Below, one piece after another: positions 42,750 through 51,565 of a stretch of DNA of 64,000 bases. The notes beneath the pieces were generated by a model, which searched no databases, was not told the DNA's origin, and saw only the letters and a list, made by a program, of their open reading frames with translations. The stretch comes from an uncultured Pelagibacteraceae bacterium. GTDB lineage: Bacteria; Pseudomonadota; Alphaproteobacteria; Pelagibacterales; Pelagibacteraceae. Numbering within the stretch: the stretch's first letter is position 1; every line of letters starts with the position of its first letter. A program made the translations under genes and the position numbers. Location of the stretch: assembly GCA_902635845.1 (NCBI GenBank), contig CACPPK010000001.1:1-64000 (forward strand), given 5' to 3'.

Positions 42750-43351
42750 AATATTTCCTTTACAATATATAAAACCAAAATACTCATAAAAGTTATAATA
42801 AATATATTAATAACTCTCCAAACTTTTTTACTTTTAGCATATTTGGATAAATAGTTTGATAAGTAACCTAAAGCAAAAAAAAATAAAAATGAAGCAATAG
42901 CTGCACCTATACCAAAAGCTATTTTTTGATTTAATAAATAATTCTTAGAAAAATTGCCAAGAAAAAAAACTGTATCTGAGTAAACATGTGGATTTAGGTA
43001 AGTAAATCCAAGAGTTTTTATAAATATATTTGTTTTTGAAATGTTTGTTAGTTCGTCATGAAAATGTATTTCTGAAAAATTTATTTTTAATTTTGTATAA
43101 ATAAAGTGCAATAAAAACAAAATAAGAAGTATATTTAAAATTAATTCTACTGTGTGATTAAAGAATTGATTGAAATAATGAAAAAGAAAAATACCTAGAA
43201 ATATTAAAATTAAATCAGATACTGAACATATTAAACAAACAAGAAAAATATGTTGTTTTTTTAAACCTTGCTCAATAACAAAAATATTTTGAGCACCAAT
43301 AGCTAAAATTAAACTTAATCCTGTGAAGAATCCTAATAAAACATATTCCAT
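42746..43351 (-). CDS. LysE/ArgO-family amino acid exporter
   Basis: A 201-residue protein with six hydrophobic segments. The start GFFTGLSLILAIGAQNIFVIEQGLKKQHIFLV is the LysE/ArgO hallmark (GAQNxFVLxQGL), and a second mark is TLGFTYLNPHVYSDTVFFLG. Such proteins export basic or other amino acids. It begins 9 bp after the proW stop and is coupled to the downstream hydrolase. Its presence behind a betaine-type importer suggests disposal of a surplus amino compound. Confidence 0.9.
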   Translation of the reverse strand: MEYVLLGFFTGLSLILAIGAQNIFVIEQGLKKQHIFLVCLICSVSDLILIFLGIFLFHYFNQFFNHTVELILNILLILFLLHFIYTKLKINFSEIHFHDELTNISKTNIFIKTLGFTYLNPHVYSDTVFFLGNFSKNYLLNQKIAFGIGAAIASFLFFFALGYLSNYLSKYAKSKKVWRVINIFIITFMSILVLYIVKEIL

Positions 43352-43360
43352 TAGGACTAA

Positions 43361-44872
43361 TTAAACTCTTTTCTTACCCTGAACAACTCTATCAAGAATA
43401 AGAGCTACAAATAATATAGCTACACCTGCTAAGATACCTTGTCCTACATTAGCATACTGAAGTGCTTCTAGAACATCTTGTCCAAGACCCTTTGCACCAA
43501 TTAGAGATGCAACTACTACCATTGCTAAACTTAACATTACTGTTTGATTCACGCCTGCTAAGATAGATGGGGTTGCTAATGGTAAATCTACTTTTCTAAG
43601 CAAATACCATTTTGATGCTCCGTAAGCAATTGCAGCTTCTCTAATTGTTTCAGGTACGCCTCTTAACCCTAAAACTGTTAATCTAACTACAGGAGTTCCT
43701 CCAAAAATCATTGTAATAATTACTGCAGCAACCTTTCCAGTTCCAAAAAATGCAATAACAGGAATCATAAATACAAAGGCTGGCATTGTTTGCATAAAAT
43801 CCATTATTGGTCTTATCATTGAATAAAATCTTTGCCGCCTTGCACAGAAAATTCCAAGTGGAATTCCAATAACTATACTCAATACAGCAGCTGTTCCTAA
43901 AAGAGCTAAGGTAGTCATAGCTTTTACCCAAAAACCTAAAAATCCCATGTAACATAAAAATCCTGCTGAATAAATTGCAGCTCTTGGACCTGCTGCTAAA
44001 CCAGTTAAAGTTACTATGGTTGTTATGATTACTATCCATGGAGTTTTAACAAATAATAATTCTAAGAAATCCAATACTGATCTAATTCCAATTGTAATAG
44101 CTGTAAATAAAGCATCTCCTTTTAAAACTGCGTAATCAAAAATAGTTTCCACCCATTTAATTGAGGTAAGTCTTATGTCTGGATGAGTTGGAAAGTCATC
44201 CATTATAGTAATAACGCCTGGAAAACTATAATGCACAACTGAGAAAAACATAATTACTGCAGCAAAAATTGTGCTGGAGATAAAGTTCTTAGTTTGCATT
44301 CCTGGTCTTATTGTTTTGTCAGATAACCATTCAGAATATCTTTTTTCTAATACAGAATTAGCTAATATTCCTTGAACAATTTTAATTGAAATTAATAAAG
44401 CAAAACCAAAAATAGTTATCCAAATTGCAGATGCTTCAATTCTTGCAACTTCATCAATATATCCCTGCATTGCATCCTCTAAGGATTTAATATTACGTTT
44501 ATAAACATCAACTTTATCTGGATTATTAGTAATAGCTGCTTCTAACTGTTTATTTCTAAATGCTATTGTAGATTCAACTTGTTTTATTTTTTCAACAGCA
44601 TCTTTAGTAATATTCCCAAATAAACCTCTAATTATTTGAACAACTGAAAATGTTTCGATAATTAAAAAAGCTAATGCCCAATTCCATATATTTCTCATAC
44701 CAAACCAAATAGGACCTAAGATTCCTGCATATAAATTAAATGAAAATGAGAATGTGGGTTTACTTCCGATTTTTTGGAACTCTTTAATATAATATTCTGG
44801 ATTTGACTTTACAAAATCAGTAATTAGCTCAGATCTACTAGGATTATTTATTTGTTTATTCTCCATCTCCAC
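43361..44872 (-). CDS. proW: Glycine betaine/proline-type ABC permease ProW with N-terminal extension
   Basis: Permease of a compatible-solute importer, 503 residues against about 280-350 normally. The C-terminal 230 residues are the ProW domain: LALLGTAAVLSIVIGIPLGI, RPIMDFMQTMPAFVFMIP, coupling loop REAAIAYGASKWYLLRKVDLPLATPSI, and QTVMLSLAMVVVASLIGAKGLGQDV. The first part holds FSFNLYAGILGPIWFGMRNIWNW, similar to the DUF2628-type motif, then a charged coiled-coil-like stretch (about 85-140) and more membrane segments. It overlaps proV by 17 bp. Ligands of this class in marine bacteria include glycine betaine, proline betaine and DMSP. Confidence 0.9.
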   Translation of the reverse strand: MEMENKQINNPSRSELITDFVKSNPEYYIKEFQKIGSKPTFSFSFNLYAGILGPIWFGMRNIWNWALAFLIIETFSVVQIIRGLFGNITKDAVEKIKQVESTIAFRNKQLEAAITNNPDKVDVYKRNIKSLEDAMQGYIDEVARIEASAIWITIFGFALLISIKIVQGILANSVLEKRYSEWLSDKTIRPGMQTKNFISSTIFAAVIMFFSVVHYSFPGVITIMDDFPTHPDIRLTSIKWVETIFDYAVLKGDALFTAITIGIRSVLDFLELLFVKTPWIVIITTIVTLTGLAAGPRAAIYSAGFLCYMGFLGFWVKAMTTLALLGTAAVLSIVIGIPLGIFCARRQRFYSMIRPIMDFMQTMPAFVFMIPVIAFFGTGKVAAVIITMIFGGTPVVRLTVLGLRGVPETIREAAIAYGASKWYLLRKVDLPLATPSILAGVNQTVMLSLAMVVVASLIGAKGLGQDVLEALQYANVGQGILAGVAILFVALILDRVVQGKKRV

Positions 44873-45917
44873 CCTCTATTACAGCTTTTAAAAGATCTGA
44901 TTGTGTAATCACTCCAACATTTTTTTGCTCATTATTTTTAACAACTAATGGCTTATCCTTTGATTTTGAAACTTCGATTAATTTACTAAGCAATTCATGC
45001 TCATATACACTTTGTAAATTTTCTTCCAACTTACCATTTGAATTTTCATAACTTTCAATTGTCTGCATGATTGTTTTTGCCTGAACAACTTTGAGTCTAG
45101 AAATTCCTTTAACAAAGTCTGCAACATATTCGTCGGCTGGATTAACAACAATTTGTTCTGGACTTCCAATTTGAATAACTTTTCCATCTCTCATGATTGC
45201 AATTCTATGTCCTACTCTTACCGCCTCATCTAAATCATGGGTTATAAAAACTGTCGTCTTTTTCATCTGTTTTGAAAGTTTGATAAATTCTGATTGAAGT
45301 TGTCTTCTAATAAGTGGGTCTAATGCACTAAAAGGCTCATCCATTAAAAGAAATTCTGGATCAGCAGCTAATGCCCTTGCAAGTCCTACCCTTTGCTGCA
45401 TTCCTCCAGATAATTCATGAGCAAATTTATTACCCCAACCTTGTAATTCAACTATTTCTAAAATTTTATTAGCTGCATCTAAACGATCATTTTTACTTAC
45501 GCCTCTTATTTCAAGAGGCATTGCAATATTATCTACTACTGATCTATGAGGCATAAGCGCAAAGTTTTGAAAAACCATGCCTATCTTTTTATTTCTTAGT
45601 TCTTGTAAATGGTCACGATCAAGCTGCATTACATCTTGACCGTTTATCAAAATCTTTCCCGATGTAGGTTCTAAAAGTCTATTTATATGCCTGACTAGTG
45701 TGGATTTTCCACTACCAGATAAACCCATCACACAAAATATTTCTCCTTGATTAACATCAAATGAAACATCTGATACACCAATAACTGAGTTATATTCTTC
45801 TAAAGCTTCAGTTTTTGAAATTCCTTTATTTTGGATTGCATCCAATGCTTCGGTAGAAGTATTGCCAAATACTTTCCAAACATTTTCAATTTTTATAGCT
45901 GAACTCGATGAATCCAT
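44856..45917 (-). CDS. proV: Glycine betaine/proline-type ABC ATPase ProV
   Basis: ATPase of 353 residues. The long start with EALDAIQNKGISKTEALEEYNSVIGVSDVSF is typical of ProV. Walker A is GLSGSGKST, Q-loop VFQNFALMPHRSV, signature LSGGMQQRVGLARA, Walker B FLLMDEPFSALDPL. The last 80 residues look like a reduced CBS region (NVGVITQSDLLKAVIEG), which in OpuA senses ionic strength. It lies between proX and proW. Confidence 0.93.
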   Translation of the reverse strand: MDSSSSAIKIENVWKVFGNTSTEALDAIQNKGISKTEALEEYNSVIGVSDVSFDVNQGEIFCVMGLSGSGKSTLVRHINRLLEPTSGKILINGQDVMQLDRDHLQELRNKKIGMVFQNFALMPHRSVVDNIAMPLEIRGVSKNDRLDAANKILEIVELQGWGNKFAHELSGGMQQRVGLARALAADPEFLLMDEPFSALDPLIRRQLQSEFIKLSKQMKKTTVFITHDLDEAVRVGHRIAIMRDGKVIQIGSPEQIVVNPADEYVADFVKGISRLKVVQAKTIMQTIESYENSNGKLEENLQSVYEHELLSKLIEVSKSKDKPLVVKNNEQKNVGVITQSDLLKAVIEGGDGE

Positions 45918-45940
45918 TTTTATCTTACATTATAGGAAAA

Positions 45941-45971
45941 TATACTCGGCAATTTAAGATTGCCGAGTATA
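45941..45971 (-). terminator. Stem-loop between proX and proV (attenuator-like)
   Basis: A 12-bp perfect stem TATACTCGGCAA / TTGCCGAGTATA with a 7-nt loop, followed on the minus strand by TTTTCC. The T-run is short, so partial termination or mRNA protection after proX is likely. Confidence 0.7.
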
Positions 45972-45985
45972 AATTTTGATTTAGA

Positions 45986-46948
45986 TTATAGTCCTAACCA
46001 ACCGTCTACAGTTGATTTATTTGCTTCCATCCAAGCTCTAGCAACAGCAGCTGGATCTTTTTTCTCAACTGAAACTGCATAAGCCATCGCAGAAACATCA
46101 TCAGCTGTTAATTGAAAATTCTTAAAGAATTCTACAATCGCTGGTGACTGACTCTCTAAAGAAGTAGCCCAACCGATTTGGATTTGCTTAAGAGCATCTT
46201 TTGATGCAACATAAGATTTCTTGTACCAGTCAGCATCTGCTTTAGGTTGAATCATTTTATATTTTGCAGGATCATATTTTGGTTCTGTTAACATCACTAC
46301 GTCAGCCATTCCCCAAATTGCATGAGGTTTGTAACAATAGAATGCATAACCTTCACCTTTTTTGATTGAATCTAATACTCTTGCATTTTTAACTGCTTCA
46401 GCAGCTCTAACTGCTTCAATACCAGCATCATATAAACCATAGTCTCTTAATTTAACTTGGTTTACATTTGCAGAAGCCCAACCATCAGCACCAATCCAAA
46501 ACTCACCTTTTCCGTTGCCATCGCTATCCATAGCTTTAACAACTTCAGGTCTTGCTAAGTCTTCAATTGCCGTAATGTTCATTTTTTTAGCAAACTGTTG
46601 TGAAACACAATAACCTTGGTTTCCTTCATAAGGTTTACTACTTAATTTTAAAGTTCCTTTTGGAACTAAATCATTTGTGTAAGCTTCTTGGTTTGGTAAC
46701 CAAATGTCAGGATGTACATCAATTTCACCTTTTCCTCTATCAATCGCTGCATAAATTGCAGTATTGTTTCCTGGAACAAGCTCAGCTTCTCCACCCATTT
46801 TGTCTGTAACAACTGCAGCTAATAAGTTTGCAATAGCTGTGGCACCTGTCCATCCTGGATCTCCAATTTTAACTTTTTCTGCTTGTGCAGAAAAGATTGA
46901 TAAAACTGAGATTAATCCAGCTACAAGTGTAGTTTTAATTATTCGCAT
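45986..46948 (-). CDS. proX: Glycine betaine/proline-type ABC substrate-binding protein ProX
   Basis: Periplasmic binding protein of 320 residues; the signal peptide ends near FSAQA-EK. The mature start VKIGDPGWTGATAIANLLAAVVTDKMG is ProX/OpuAC-like. Tryptophans that could form the cation-binding cage lie in PDIWLPNQ, FWIGADGWAS, HAIWGMADV and IGWATSLE. It has a good ribosome binding site (AAAAGGAGAT) and leads the proX-proV-proW operon. Ligands of this family are quaternary amines or DMSP; sequence alone does not choose between them. Confidence 0.92.
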   Translation of the reverse strand: MRIIKTTLVAGLISVLSIFSAQAEKVKIGDPGWTGATAIANLLAAVVTDKMGGEAELVPGNNTAIYAAIDRGKGEIDVHPDIWLPNQEAYTNDLVPKGTLKLSSKPYEGNQGYCVSQQFAKKMNITAIEDLARPEVVKAMDSDGNGKGEFWIGADGWASANVNQVKLRDYGLYDAGIEAVRAAEAVKNARVLDSIKKGEGYAFYCYKPHAIWGMADVVMLTEPKYDPAKYKMIQPKADADWYKKSYVASKDALKQIQIGWATSLESQSPAIVEFFKNFQLTADDVSAMAYAVSVEKKDPAAVARAWMEANKSTVDGWLGL

Positions 46949-47056
46949 ATTATCTCCTTTTAAATTTAAAAATTAAGCTTAACGCGAATTGAGATAATGA
47001 GTCAAAGAAAATTGAGGTCTATATATTGTTGTATATATTAGAATTATTATAAAGAA

Positions 47057-47467
47057 CTAGTCTGGATTTGAAGTAAGAGTTTTTATTTCTAAAATATTTT
47101 CATTAGGATCTTTTACAAAAAAAGTCTCCTGTTCATACTTAGTTCCTTTAAATCTTAAATAAGGCTCATCATAATATTTAGTACCACTATCTTTTAATCT
47201 TTGCTTAAGAGCATCAAAATCTTTTCTAGATAAATGAACTCCAAAATGTGGAACTGACACATTACCCATATCCACATCATGTCTTTCATTGTCTAGCTTG
47301 TGTTCACTTTTATGAAGAGTAAGTTCGTTGCCCCAAAAATCAACGTCAGCCCATTCTTGTGCAGAATTATCTAATCTACATCCTAAAGTTTCGCTATAAA
47401 ATTTCTTTGCTACTTCTAAGTCTCCACAAGGTATTGCTAAATGAAAACAATTAGTATTTTTATACAT
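47057..47467 (-). CDS. VOC-family (glyoxalase/dioxygenase fold) protein
   Basis: A 136-residue single VOC domain. FHLAIPCGDLEVAKKFYSETLGCRLDN holds the first metal-ligand histidine, LTLHKSEH and VPHFGVHLSRKDFDALKQRL the middle part, and FVKDPNENILEIKTL the last ligand glutamate. Such small metalloproteins include glyoxalase I, fosfomycin-resistance proteins and ring-cleavage dioxygenases. It is divergent from cysE, with no operon partner. Function beyond the fold is unassigned. Confidence 0.83.
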   Translation of the reverse strand: MYKNTNCFHLAIPCGDLEVAKKFYSETLGCRLDNSAQEWADVDFWGNELTLHKSEHKLDNERHDVDMGNVSVPHFGVHLSRKDFDALKQRLKDSGTKYYDEPYLRFKGTKYEQETFFVKDPNENILEIKTLTSNPD

Positions 47468-47542
47468 AATAAGACCTTTAATATAATAAATTAATCACTA
47501 TATAAAGCCTGTTTTTAACACAAAATCAAAAAAAAAATAATA

Positions 47543-48127
47543 ATGAGCGATTTTTTACAATCAATAATTGATAGAGATCCTGCAGCAAAATCTAAATTAA
47601 GTTTAATATTAACTTACCCAGGTGTTAAAGCAGTATTCTTTCACAAACTAGCAAACTTTTTTAGTACTGCTAAATTTCATTTAATTGCAAGAATCATTTC
47701 TCAATTTTCAAGATTCTTAACTGGAATTGAAATTCACCCAAATGCAAAAATTGGAAAAAATTTATTTATAGATCATGGGATGGGTGTTGTTATTGGTGAG
47801 ACATCTGAGATTGGTGATAACGTAACTATTTACCATATGGTTACATTAGGCGGTATTGCTCCAAGTATTAATTCAAATGACCAACGAAATATGAAAAGAC
47901 ATCCTACTATAAAAGAAGATGTAGTTATTGGTTCAGGTGCACAAGTATTAGGTCCTGTAGTCGTTGGCAAAGGTGCTAGAATTGGAGCAAATGCAGTTAT
48001 TACTAAAGATGTTTCAGAAAATGCTGTAATGGTTGGAATTCCTGCAAGAAGTGTTGGAATAGCAGATAGTGAATTTAAACCTTATGGAATTACGTCTGAT
48101 AGTGATAAAAAATCAGATAATGAGTAA
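47543..48127 (+). CDS. cysE: Serine O-acetyltransferase CysE
   Basis: Makes O-acetylserine from serine and acetyl-CoA, the first step of cysteine synthesis. It is 194 residues, a short CysE form. The N-terminal segment [31 protein letters not shown] and the left-handed helix core are visible: [69 protein letters not shown]. Its end overlaps cysK by 8 bp, so the two partner enzymes are translated together. Confidence 0.94.
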   Translation: MSDFLQSIIDRDPAAKSKLSLILTYPGVKAVFFHKLANFFSTAKFHLIARIISQFSRFLTGIEIHPNAKIGKNLFIDHGMGVVIGETSEIGDNVTIYHMVTLGGIAPSINSNDQRNMKRHPTIKEDVVIGSGAQVLGPVVVGKGARIGANAVITKDVSENAVMVGIPARSVGIADSEFKPYGITSDSDKKSDNE

Positions 48128-49121
48128 TACCCAAAACGATTTTATTTCTGGAATAGGAAATACTCCATTAATTAAACTCAGAGCAGCCTCTGAAATTACT
48201 GGGTGTAACATTTATGGAAAAGCAGAATTTTTAAATCCTGGAGGATCTGTAAAGGATAGAGCTGCACTTGCTTTAATAAAAGATGCACAAGAAAAAAAAT
48301 TGATTTCTAAAGGTGGGACTGTTGTTGAGGGAACAGCTGGTAATACAGGAATAGGTTTGGGTCTTTTAGGAAATTCTCTTGGTTATAAAACAATAATTGT
48401 AATGAATGACAATCAAACACAAGAGAAAAAAGATTTACTTAGAAACCTTGGAGCTGAATTAAGATTAGTTCCACCTAAGCCTTATAAGGATGATAACAAC
48501 TTTGTAAAAGTAGCAGCGAGACTTGCAGACGAACTAAGACCTACAAATAATAACGGGGTTATTTGGGCTAACCAGTTTGATAATACTGCAAATGCTAAAG
48601 GACATTATGAAGGCACAGGTCAAGAAATCTGGGAACAAACCGATGGTAAAATTGATGGTTTTGTTTGTTCTTCAGGTACTGGAGGCACAATTTCAGGTGT
48701 TAGCAATGCTCTGAAAGAAAAGAATAAAGATATAAAAATTTATTTATCAGATCCAAAAGGTTCAGCTCTTTATAATTACATTAAAAATGGTGAACTTAAA
48801 TCGGAGGGTGGTTCAATTACTGAAGGTATTGGTTCGAGTAGAGTGACTGCTAACTTTGGTGAGGCCAAAATTGATGACGCATATTCAATTGATGACCATG
48901 AGGCTCTGCCTATTCTATATGATTTAATTCAAAACGAAGGTTTAAGCCTAGGTACAAGCTGTGGGATAAATATTGCAGGAGCAATTAGAATGGGGAAAGA
49001 GTTAGGGCCAGGAAAAACTATTGTAACTATTCTTTGTGATAGAAGTGACAAATACGCAACTAAAATGTTTAATAAAAAATTTTTAGAAGAAAAAGGTTTG
49101 CCGATACCTAATTGGTTTTAA
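48120..49121 (+). CDS. cysK: Cysteine synthase (CysK type)
   Basis: PLP-dependent conversion of O-acetylserine and sulfide to cysteine, 333 residues. Marks are [12 protein letters not shown], the PLP lysine in [42 protein letters not shown] and [13 protein letters not shown]. The track starts at 48069, but the ATG at 48120 gives the standard N-terminus and an 8-bp overlap with cysE, so it is preferred. It ends in a 4-bp shared stop (TTAA) with the convergent membrane-protein gene. It belongs to the CysK2-like group with a longer loop ([10 protein letters not shown]). Confidence 0.93.
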   Translation: MSNTQNDFISGIGNTPLIKLRAASEITGCNIYGKAEFLNPGGSVKDRAALALIKDAQEKKLISKGGTVVEGTAGNTGIGLGLLGNSLGYKTIIVMNDNQTQEKKDLLRNLGAELRLVPPKPYKDDNNFVKVAARLADELRPTNNNGVIWANQFDNTANAKGHYEGTGQEIWEQTDGKIDGFVCSSGTGGTISGVSNALKEKNKDIKIYLSDPKGSALYNYIKNGELKSEGGSITEGIGSSRVTANFGEAKIDDAYSIDDHEALPILYDLIQNEGLSLGTSCGINIAGAIRMGKELGPGKTIVTILCDRSDKYATKMFNKKFLEEKGLPIPNWF

Positions 49122-49534
49122 ATATAAATTTTATCAGCTAATCCGTAAGTAAGAATAGCACTTAAAATCGTAAGTACTCCAGCAGCTATTACACCTTCAC
49201 TGTTAGTCTTTTCAGTGTGTCCAAGTTTATTTATGTAAATGGTATAAATACCGAATATTAAGTACATTAAATTTTGAACAAATACTAAATTAAAGAACGC
49301 CCAAGTTCCATTTACCCCACCATCTCTAACAAACATAATATAAAGAGCCATTAAGAAAGACCCAACAAAAGGAGCTCCAAAAAATCTTGTAATCACAGCT
49401 GCCGAATGATCGATGTTATATTGATCCATAAAACTCTTTGTTCCAACTATAGCTCTAAAAGCATAAACAGCATAAACAAGGAAATGAACAATAAAAATTA
49501 TTAGATAAACAATTCCGTTGAATTTTTCGATCAT
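49118..49534 (-). CDS. Uncharacterised four-helix membrane protein
   Basis: A 138-residue protein with four hydrophobic segments (about 8-28, 50-67, 78-98 and 116-135) joined by short loops. The second helix region reads ITRFFGAPFVGSFLMALY. No family known to me fits, and there are no cofactor-binding motifs. It is divergent from the secreted-protein gene at 49687 and overlaps the cysK stop by 4 bp. Confidence 0.7.
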   Translation of the reverse strand: MIEKFNGIVYLIIFIVHFLVYAVYAFRAIVGTKSFMDQYNIDHSAAVITRFFGAPFVGSFLMALYIMFVRDGGVNGTWAFFNLVFVQNLMYLIFGIYTIYINKLGHTEKTNSEGVIAAGVLTILSAILTYGLADKIYI

Positions 49535-49686
49535 ATATAATTATTATCAAATATTTAGATTAAATAAAACAGCATAATCAGCATTTTTATGCTCTGAAAT
49601 TGCATAACTGTCGCGCGCTATAAACACGAGTGACTCCTTAACAATTATGTAACAGTGTTATGTTAAATAACTTTAAGGAGGTAAAA

Positions 49687-50163
49687 ATGAAAAAAATTTT
49701 ATTTTTAATAATATTTTTAACGATCTCAAATTACTCGTTAGCAGAATCAGGAAAATTTAATGCTGCTGGAGCAGGATCATGGTCATTAAATGCGATGGAT
49801 GCTGGAAACGGAAACATGAGTATTACTTATGATGGTAATGCTGGACTAATGGATAAAGAACCTGGAAGTATTTTTGATAAATCTACTATGCATTGCATTG
49901 GTGGGTTAACATTGGTAGCTGGAAAGTTTGATGATGAAACGGGTATGTGTACTTTTTATCTAATGGATGGAGAAAAGGTTTACATAAATTACAAAGGTAA
50001 AGGAACTGGTGGTCAAGGTGGAACTGGTACTTTTGTTATTATTGGTGGAACTGGGAAATATGAAAATATTACTGGAAGCGGTTTCTCAAGCAGACAAAAT
50101 ATCAGAGGTAAAGCTGGTATGGCTCACTCTATGAATCAAATGAGTGGGGAGTACACTTATTAA
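49687..50163 (+). CDS. Secreted beta-barrel protein, allene oxide cyclase/dirigent-like
   Basis: A small exported protein, 158 residues from the preferred start. The track begins at 49660, but ATG 49687 follows AAGGAGG at ideal spacing and opens a clean signal peptide (MKKILFLIIFLTISNYSLA-ES). The mature part is glycine-rich and beta-strand-like, with GKFDDETGMCTFYLMDG and GTGGQGGTGTFVIIGGTGKYENITGSG. The last matches the GTGKYxxITGxG pattern of AOC/dirigent-type barrels. It is first in a same-strand run of six small genes. Function unknown. Confidence 0.75.
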   Translation: MKKILFLIIFLTISNYSLAESGKFNAAGAGSWSLNAMDAGNGNMSITYDGNAGLMDKEPGSIFDKSTMHCIGGLTLVAGKFDDETGMCTFYLMDGEKVYINYKGKGTGGQGGTGTFVIIGGTGKYENITGSGFSSRQNIRGKAGMAHSMNQMSGEYTY

Positions 50164-50196
50164 AAAGAATAATAAAATAAAAAAAAGGAGAAAAAA

Positions 50197-50478
50197 ATGA
50201 AAGATATATTGGTAGTAGGAAAATTAAAAGAAGGAGCCTTTGAAAAGTTTATGGGCTTTATGCAATCAGATGAGGGTATGGCTGAAAGAAAAAAAGTTGC
50301 AGATGTAACAAAAACAATAGCTAGTGTTTCACCTGATAAATCAACAGTAATGTTTAAAATTGTAGTTCATGACATGGCAGCACTTCATTCATTCATGGAT
50401 GGATCAAATCCAGTTTCAAAACCTATATTTGATGAAGTAATGACTGGTTATGAAATTTACGAATTAGCTAAAGTTTAA
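50197..50478 (+). CDS. Small alpha/beta protein, dimeric-barrel-like, unknown function
   Basis: A 93-residue protein with a beta-alpha-beta-beta-alpha-beta reading (DILVVGKLKEGAFEKFMGFMQ; KSTVMFKIVVHDMAALHSFMD; YEIYELAKV), suggestive of ferredoxin-like dimeric barrels such as monooxygenase-like or stress-response proteins. No catalytic residues are evident. It lies 33 bp after the secreted protein gene with AAAAGGAGA as ribosome binding site. The assignment is structural guesswork. Confidence 0.65.
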   Translation: MKDILVVGKLKEGAFEKFMGFMQSDEGMAERKKVADVTKTIASVSPDKSTVMFKIVVHDMAALHSFMDGSNPVSKPIFDEVMTGYEIYELAKV

Positions 50479-50555
50479 TAGAAGAACTGAGGCTACAAAA
50501 GCTGACTAATCTCTGATAGACTTTGTAACTAAATTATTAGTAACAAGGAGGAAAA

Positions 50556-50906
50556 ATGGCTGGAATAGAAGTAAAAAGTTTTGATAAAGCAGATGAAGTA
50601 AATGATAATTTTAATAATGCTAAAATTGAAGCAGTCAAAGTTGGAAACCAAAGATTGATGAAACTTACTTTGCAACCTGGTTGGCAATGGTCAAAAGATA
50701 TAAAGCCAACAGTTGGTGGTGAAAGCTGTCAGGCTACACACCTTGGTATAATTATCTCAGGTGCTGTTTGTGCAAAACATAATGATGGAACTGAACTAAC
50801 TTATAAAGCTGGTGATGCATATTCAATACAACCAGGTCATGATGGATGGGTTGTTGGAGATAAACCAGCAGTAGTATATGAATTTCATGGAATGTGGGGT
50901 GAATAA
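50556..50906 (+). CDS. Cupin-domain protein
   Basis: A 116-residue single cupin. The strands LMKLTLQPGWQWSKDIKP, THLGIIISGAVCAKHNDGTELTYKAGDAYSIQPGHDGWVVGD and AVVYEFHGMWGE give the two cupin motifs. Potential metal ligands are His (THLG), Glu and the later His (PGHDGW), fewer than the usual four. Relatives are often labelled cupin of unknown function. It has AAGGAGG before its start and overlaps the next gene by one base (TAATG). Confidence 0.78.
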   Translation: MAGIEVKSFDKADEVNDNFNNAKIEAVKVGNQRLMKLTLQPGWQWSKDIKPTVGGESCQATHLGIIISGAVCAKHNDGTELTYKAGDAYSIQPGHDGWVVGDKPAVVYEFHGMWGE

Positions 50907-51229
50907 TGTCAAAATTTTATGTAATTGGAAAGGCAAGTCCTGAGTTATTAAAAAAAATGCATGCTGACCCTGCTGCAGATAGAGGTGCAGTAATGAAATC
51001 CATGTGTGACAGCTTAGGAGTAAAAGCTATAAGTTACGAATGGTTAAGAGGACGTTTTGATGTTCTTTTCTGTGTTGAAGGTGATTACGAAAGTGTTCTT
51101 GCTATGAAAGTAACTGTTTTAAATAGTGGAATGATGTCAGATCTAATGGTTCATGAAGTATTTGATTACAACAGTGCATTTAAAAAGGCAGCTGATGTTT
51201 CAAAAAGTTATAAAAAACCAGGTGAATAA
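50906..51229 (+). CDS. GYD-like small protein of unknown function
   Basis: A 107-residue protein. Its layout (FYVIGKASPELLKKMHADP, SYEWLRGRFDVLFCVEGDYESVLAMKVTVLNSGMMSDLMVHEVFDY) resembles GYD-type or DUF3303-like dimeric barrels, in which a GRYD-like turn is replaced here by GRFD. Its start shares one base with the cupin stop, so the two are translated together. No reaction can be named. Confidence 0.68.
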   Translation: MSKFYVIGKASPELLKKMHADPAADRGAVMKSMCDSLGVKAISYEWLRGRFDVLFCVEGDYESVLAMKVTVLNSGMMSDLMVHEVFDYNSAFKKAADVSKSYKKPGE

Positions 51230-51244
51230 ATAGAAAGGAATAAT

Positions 51245-51565
51245 ATGTCTATATTAGAAAAATATAGTGCTGCTTTGAAAAATAAAGATGAAGCAGTAAT
51301 GAATGAGCTTTTGCATGATGATTTTAAATTCATAATGCACAAGTCAGGAAATGTTTTAACCAAAAGTGATGTTATCAAATGGGCGATGAGTGGTGATATT
51401 AATCAAGATAAGGTTAGAATTGTCTATGAAAATGACGAAGTTGGTATTCATCATGCGTTTGTAACATTTAACGATGGTAATGTTGAGGCGGTAATGGCAG
51501 TTTATAAATATGACAATGGAAAAATTGTTAGTTTAGAAACTGGTGCTACACCAATGCCAAAATAA
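51245..51565 (+). CDS. SnoaL/NTF2-like small protein
   Basis: A 106-residue protein with the cone-shaped NTF2/SnoaL pattern: helix ILEKYSAALKNKDEAVMNELLHDDFKFIMHKSG, then strands ending AVMAVYKYDNGKIVSLETGATPMPK. Members include polyketide cyclases, ketosteroid isomerase-like enzymes and orphan lyases. It is followed with no gap by the GTG start of the next gene. Substrate unknown. Confidence 0.72.
   Translation: MSILEKYSAALKNKDEAVMNELLHDDFKFIMHKSGNVLTKSDVIKWAMSGDINQDKVRIVYENDEVGIHHAFVTFNDGNVEAVMAVYKYDNGKIVSLETGATPMPK

Noticed and set aside
48069-48119. Upstream extension of the cysteine synthase ORF
   Set aside because: The added residues lie inside cysE and have no counterpart in the family. 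ATG 48120 gives the usual N-terminus.
49650-49660. Palindrome TAACAGTGTTA before the secreted barrel gene as an operator
   Set aside because: Only 11 bp with a single-base centre and no second copy found; too weak to claim.
49660-49686. Upstream start for the secreted barrel protein
   Set aside because: It puts residues before the signal peptide, while the ATG at 49687 has an ideal AAGGAGG in front.
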